Shown in pieces: positions 62,479 through 64,000 of a stretch of DNA of 64,000 nt; within the stretch, counting starts at the first letter, position 1, and each line of letters begins with the position of its first letter. This stretch comes from Georgenia_A wangjunii. Its GTDB lineage: Bacteria; Actinomycetota; Actinomycetes; Actinomycetales; Actinomycetaceae. The notes below the pieces were generated by a model. That model was not told where the DNA came from. It saw nothing but the letters and a program-made list of their open reading frames with translations, and searched no databases. Location: NCBI RefSeq assembly GCF_036421915.1, contig NZ_JAZGOM010000006.1. The stretch is one strand, 5' to 3'. The position numbers and the translations under genes were made by a program.

Positions 62479-63461
62479 CGAGCACGCACCTTCGGGTCCA
62501 GCGCGTCGCGCACGGCGTCGCCCAGCATGATGAAACCGAGCACCGTGAGGGCCAGGGCACCGGCGGGGTAGAAGAGGACGGCCGGACGTGTCCGCAGCGA
62601 CTGCTGGGCCTGGGAGATGTCCCCGCCCCACGAGACGATCGAGGGTGGCAGCCCGATCCCGAGGAAGCTCAGCGTCGCCTCGGCGACGATGAAGGTGCCG
62701 AGCGCGACCGTCGCGTAGACGATGATCGGCGCGGCCGAGTTGGGCATGATGTGGCGCGCGAGCACGGACAGGCGTCCCACGCCGAGCGACTGCGCGGCGG
62801 TGACGTAGTCGTTGTTCTTCACGCTCATGACCGACCCGCGGGTGATGCGCGCGATCTGCGTCCACCCGAACGAGGCGAGCACGGCGACCACGGTGAGGGT
62901 GGACCGGTTCTCGGAGAAGACCTGCATGATGACGATGGCGGCGAGGACGAGCGGGATGGCGAAGAAGATGTCCGTCAGCCGCGAGAGCAGCGTGTCGAAC
63001 AAGCCGCCGAAGAAGCCTGCGACGGCGCCGACCGCCGTGCCGATGAGGAGGACGGCGACCGTGGTGAGCACACCGACCATGACCGAGGGGCGGGCCCCGT
63101 GGATGACCCGCGCGTAGAGGTCGCAGCCTTGCCGGTCGAACCCGAACGGGTGCCCGGGAGAGGACACGCCGAGGGAGTTGGCCAGCTCGCAGAACCGGGG
63201 GTCCTGGGCCGTGAACAGCGTCGGGAAGGCCGCGACGAGCGAGACCAGGACGATGAGGACGGCGGAGACCCAGAAGATCGGGCGCCGGCGCAGCTTGCGC
63301 CACGCCTCGGACCACAGGCTCGAGGGGGCGCCGCTCTCCGCGACGGCGTCGACGGCGCCCAGGCCGGACTCGTCGAGCTCCGCGAAGAAGTGCTCCTGGG
63401 AACGTCGTGCGGCGACGGGCTCGGGCACGTTCCCCGGGCCGGAGTGGGTGATGTCAGGCAT
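62475..63461 (-). CDS. Peptide ABC transporter permease, DppC type (second system)
   Basis: 328 residues with an N-terminal cytosolic stretch, six helices, HPFGFDRQGCDLYARVIHG in the loop after helix 1 and the coupling loop AAQSLGVGRLSVLARHIMPN (cited in part). The ATG overlaps the end of the upstream permease gene by eight bases. Confidence 0.93.
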   Translation of the reverse strand: MPDITHSGPGNVPEPVAARRSQEHFFAELDESGLGAVDAVAESGAPSSLWSEAWRKLRRRPIFWVSAVLIVLVSLVAAFPTLFTAQDPRFCELANSLGVSSPGHPFGFDRQGCDLYARVIHGARPSVMVGVLTTVAVLLIGTAVGAVAGFFGGLFDTLLSRLTDIFFAIPLVLAAIVIMQVFSENRSTLTVVAVLASFGWTQIARITRGSVMSVKNNDYVTAAQSLGVGRLSVLARHIMPNSAAPIIVYATVALGTFIVAEATLSFLGIGLPPSIVSWGGDISQAQQSLRTRPAVLFYPAGALALTVLGFIMLGDAVRDALDPKVRAR

Positions 63462-64000
63462 ATCGGATCCTCGGGTCCAGAGCCGCGTAGAGGAGGTCGA
63501 CCACGAGATTGGCGACGATGTAGATGAGCACGAGCACCGTGGTCAGGGACACGACCGTGGCGGACTCGCCCTGCAAGATCGCCCGGTAGAGCGTCCCGCC
63601 GACGCCGTTGATGTTGAAGATCCCCTCGGTGACGATCGCGCCGCCCATGAGCGCGCCGAGGTCAGCGCCAAGGAACGTCACGACCGGGATGAGCGAGTTG
63701 CGCAGCACGTGCACGCCCATGACCCGACGGTGCGAGAGGCCCTTCGCTGCGGCCGTGCGCACGTAGTCGGCGGTGAGGTTCTCCGCGACCGCCGTCCGGG
63801 TCAGGCGGAGCACGTAGGCGAAGGACACCGCGCCGAGCACGATCGCGGGCATGAGGAGGCTGCGGAAGGACGGGTCGCTGCCCGCCGTCGTCGGCAGCCA
63901 GCCGAGCTCCACCCCGACGACGAACTGGAGCACGAAGCCGATGACGAAGGTCGGCACCGCGATGACGAGCAGGGACGTCACCAGCGCGGTGGCGTCGAAG
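63454..64000 (-). CDS. Peptide ABC transporter permease, DppB type (second system), N-terminus beyond window
   Basis: The frame is open to the window edge; 182 C-terminal residues are visible, starting FDATALVTSLLVIAVP. The coupling loop YVRTAAAKGLSHRRVMGVHVLRN (cited: RTAAAKGLSHRRV) and the end LLYAALDPRIRYA are typical of DppB. The missing ~130-150 N-terminal residues and the binding protein of this system are expected past 64000. Confidence 0.9.
   Translation of the reverse strand, partial: FDATALVTSLLVIAVPTFVIGFVLQFVVGVELGWLPTTAGSDPSFRSLLMPAIVLGAVSFAYVLRLTRTAVAENLTADYVRTAAAKGLSHRRVMGVHVLRNSLIPVVTFLGADLGALMGGAIVTEGIFNINGVGGTLYRAILQGESATVVSLTTVLVLIYIVANLVVDLLYAALDPRIRYA

Overview
The window is about 64 kb of very GC-rich DNA (roughly three quarters G+C by eye). 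Genes are tightly packed, GTG/TTG starts are common, and many genes have a -10 hexamer 6 to 8 bases before the start codon, so they are probably translated from leaderless mRNAs. Gene content includes acyl-CoA carboxylase with an epsilon subunit, mycothiol synthesis, the actinobacterial form of DapD, LCP proteins, seven-iron ferredoxin, and purE-purK next to gtrA. This points to an actinobacterium, most likely Micrococcales (Cellulomonas/Georgenia-like). Gene order echoes two Mycobacterium tuberculosis neighbourhoods: purE/purK, a GtrA-like gene, birA, accD5, accE5, maf and accA3; and typA, mshB, fdxC and dapC. I see no tRNA, rRNA, CRISPR array, transposase or phage gene.

Layout. 1-900: repeat-rich tail of an incoming gene and a heptanucleotide repeat tract. 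0.9-8 kb: nucleotide-sugar and envelope genes (Gfo/Idh oxidoreductase, DegT-type aminotransferase and hexapeptide acetyltransferase as an overlapping operon; divergent GT2 and DUF2304 pair; two LCP ligases). 8.3-15 kb: P-type cation ATPase, CoA-binding protein, acyltransferase 3, galE, purE. 15-20 kb: purK, gtrA, an OmpR-type two-component system and a class III cyclase. 20-31 kb: lipid-precursor block (birA, accD, accE, peptidase, maf, flotillin, DUF6157 protein, biotin carboxylase/BCCP, Nudix-NYN fusion). 31.6-39 kb: dapD, a lysozyme-like protein, a two-component system with a small secreted peptide gene, gltA, dapC, fdxA. 39-45 kb: VanW-like protein, flavin reductase, mshB fused to a membrane domain, typA. 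45.6-53.4 kb: four-gene MacB/FtsX-type ABC system. 53.7-64 kb: one complete oligopeptide ABC importer operon and most of a second, cut by the window end.

How they work together. BirA biotinylates the BCCP domain of the alpha subunit, which with AccD and AccE makes acyl-CoA carboxylase; a related 17-bp motif lies before both accD and the alpha-subunit gene. DapD and DapC are two consecutive steps of the succinylase branch to diaminopimelate. GalE, the sugar cassette, GT2/DUF2304, GtrA, acyltransferase 3, LCP and VanW proteins are all expected to act on the envelope.

Most interesting locus: 33.6-35.9 kb. A 63-residue secreted peptide ending in a seven-residue Cys-to-Cys segment sits directly before a multi-membrane-span histidine kinase, with a NarL-type regulator divergent from it and a 20-bp palindrome between them. 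This has the layout of an uncharacterised peptide-sensing circuit. A single N at 58331 is flanked by two identical 148-base copies and is almost certainly an unmerged contig overlap.
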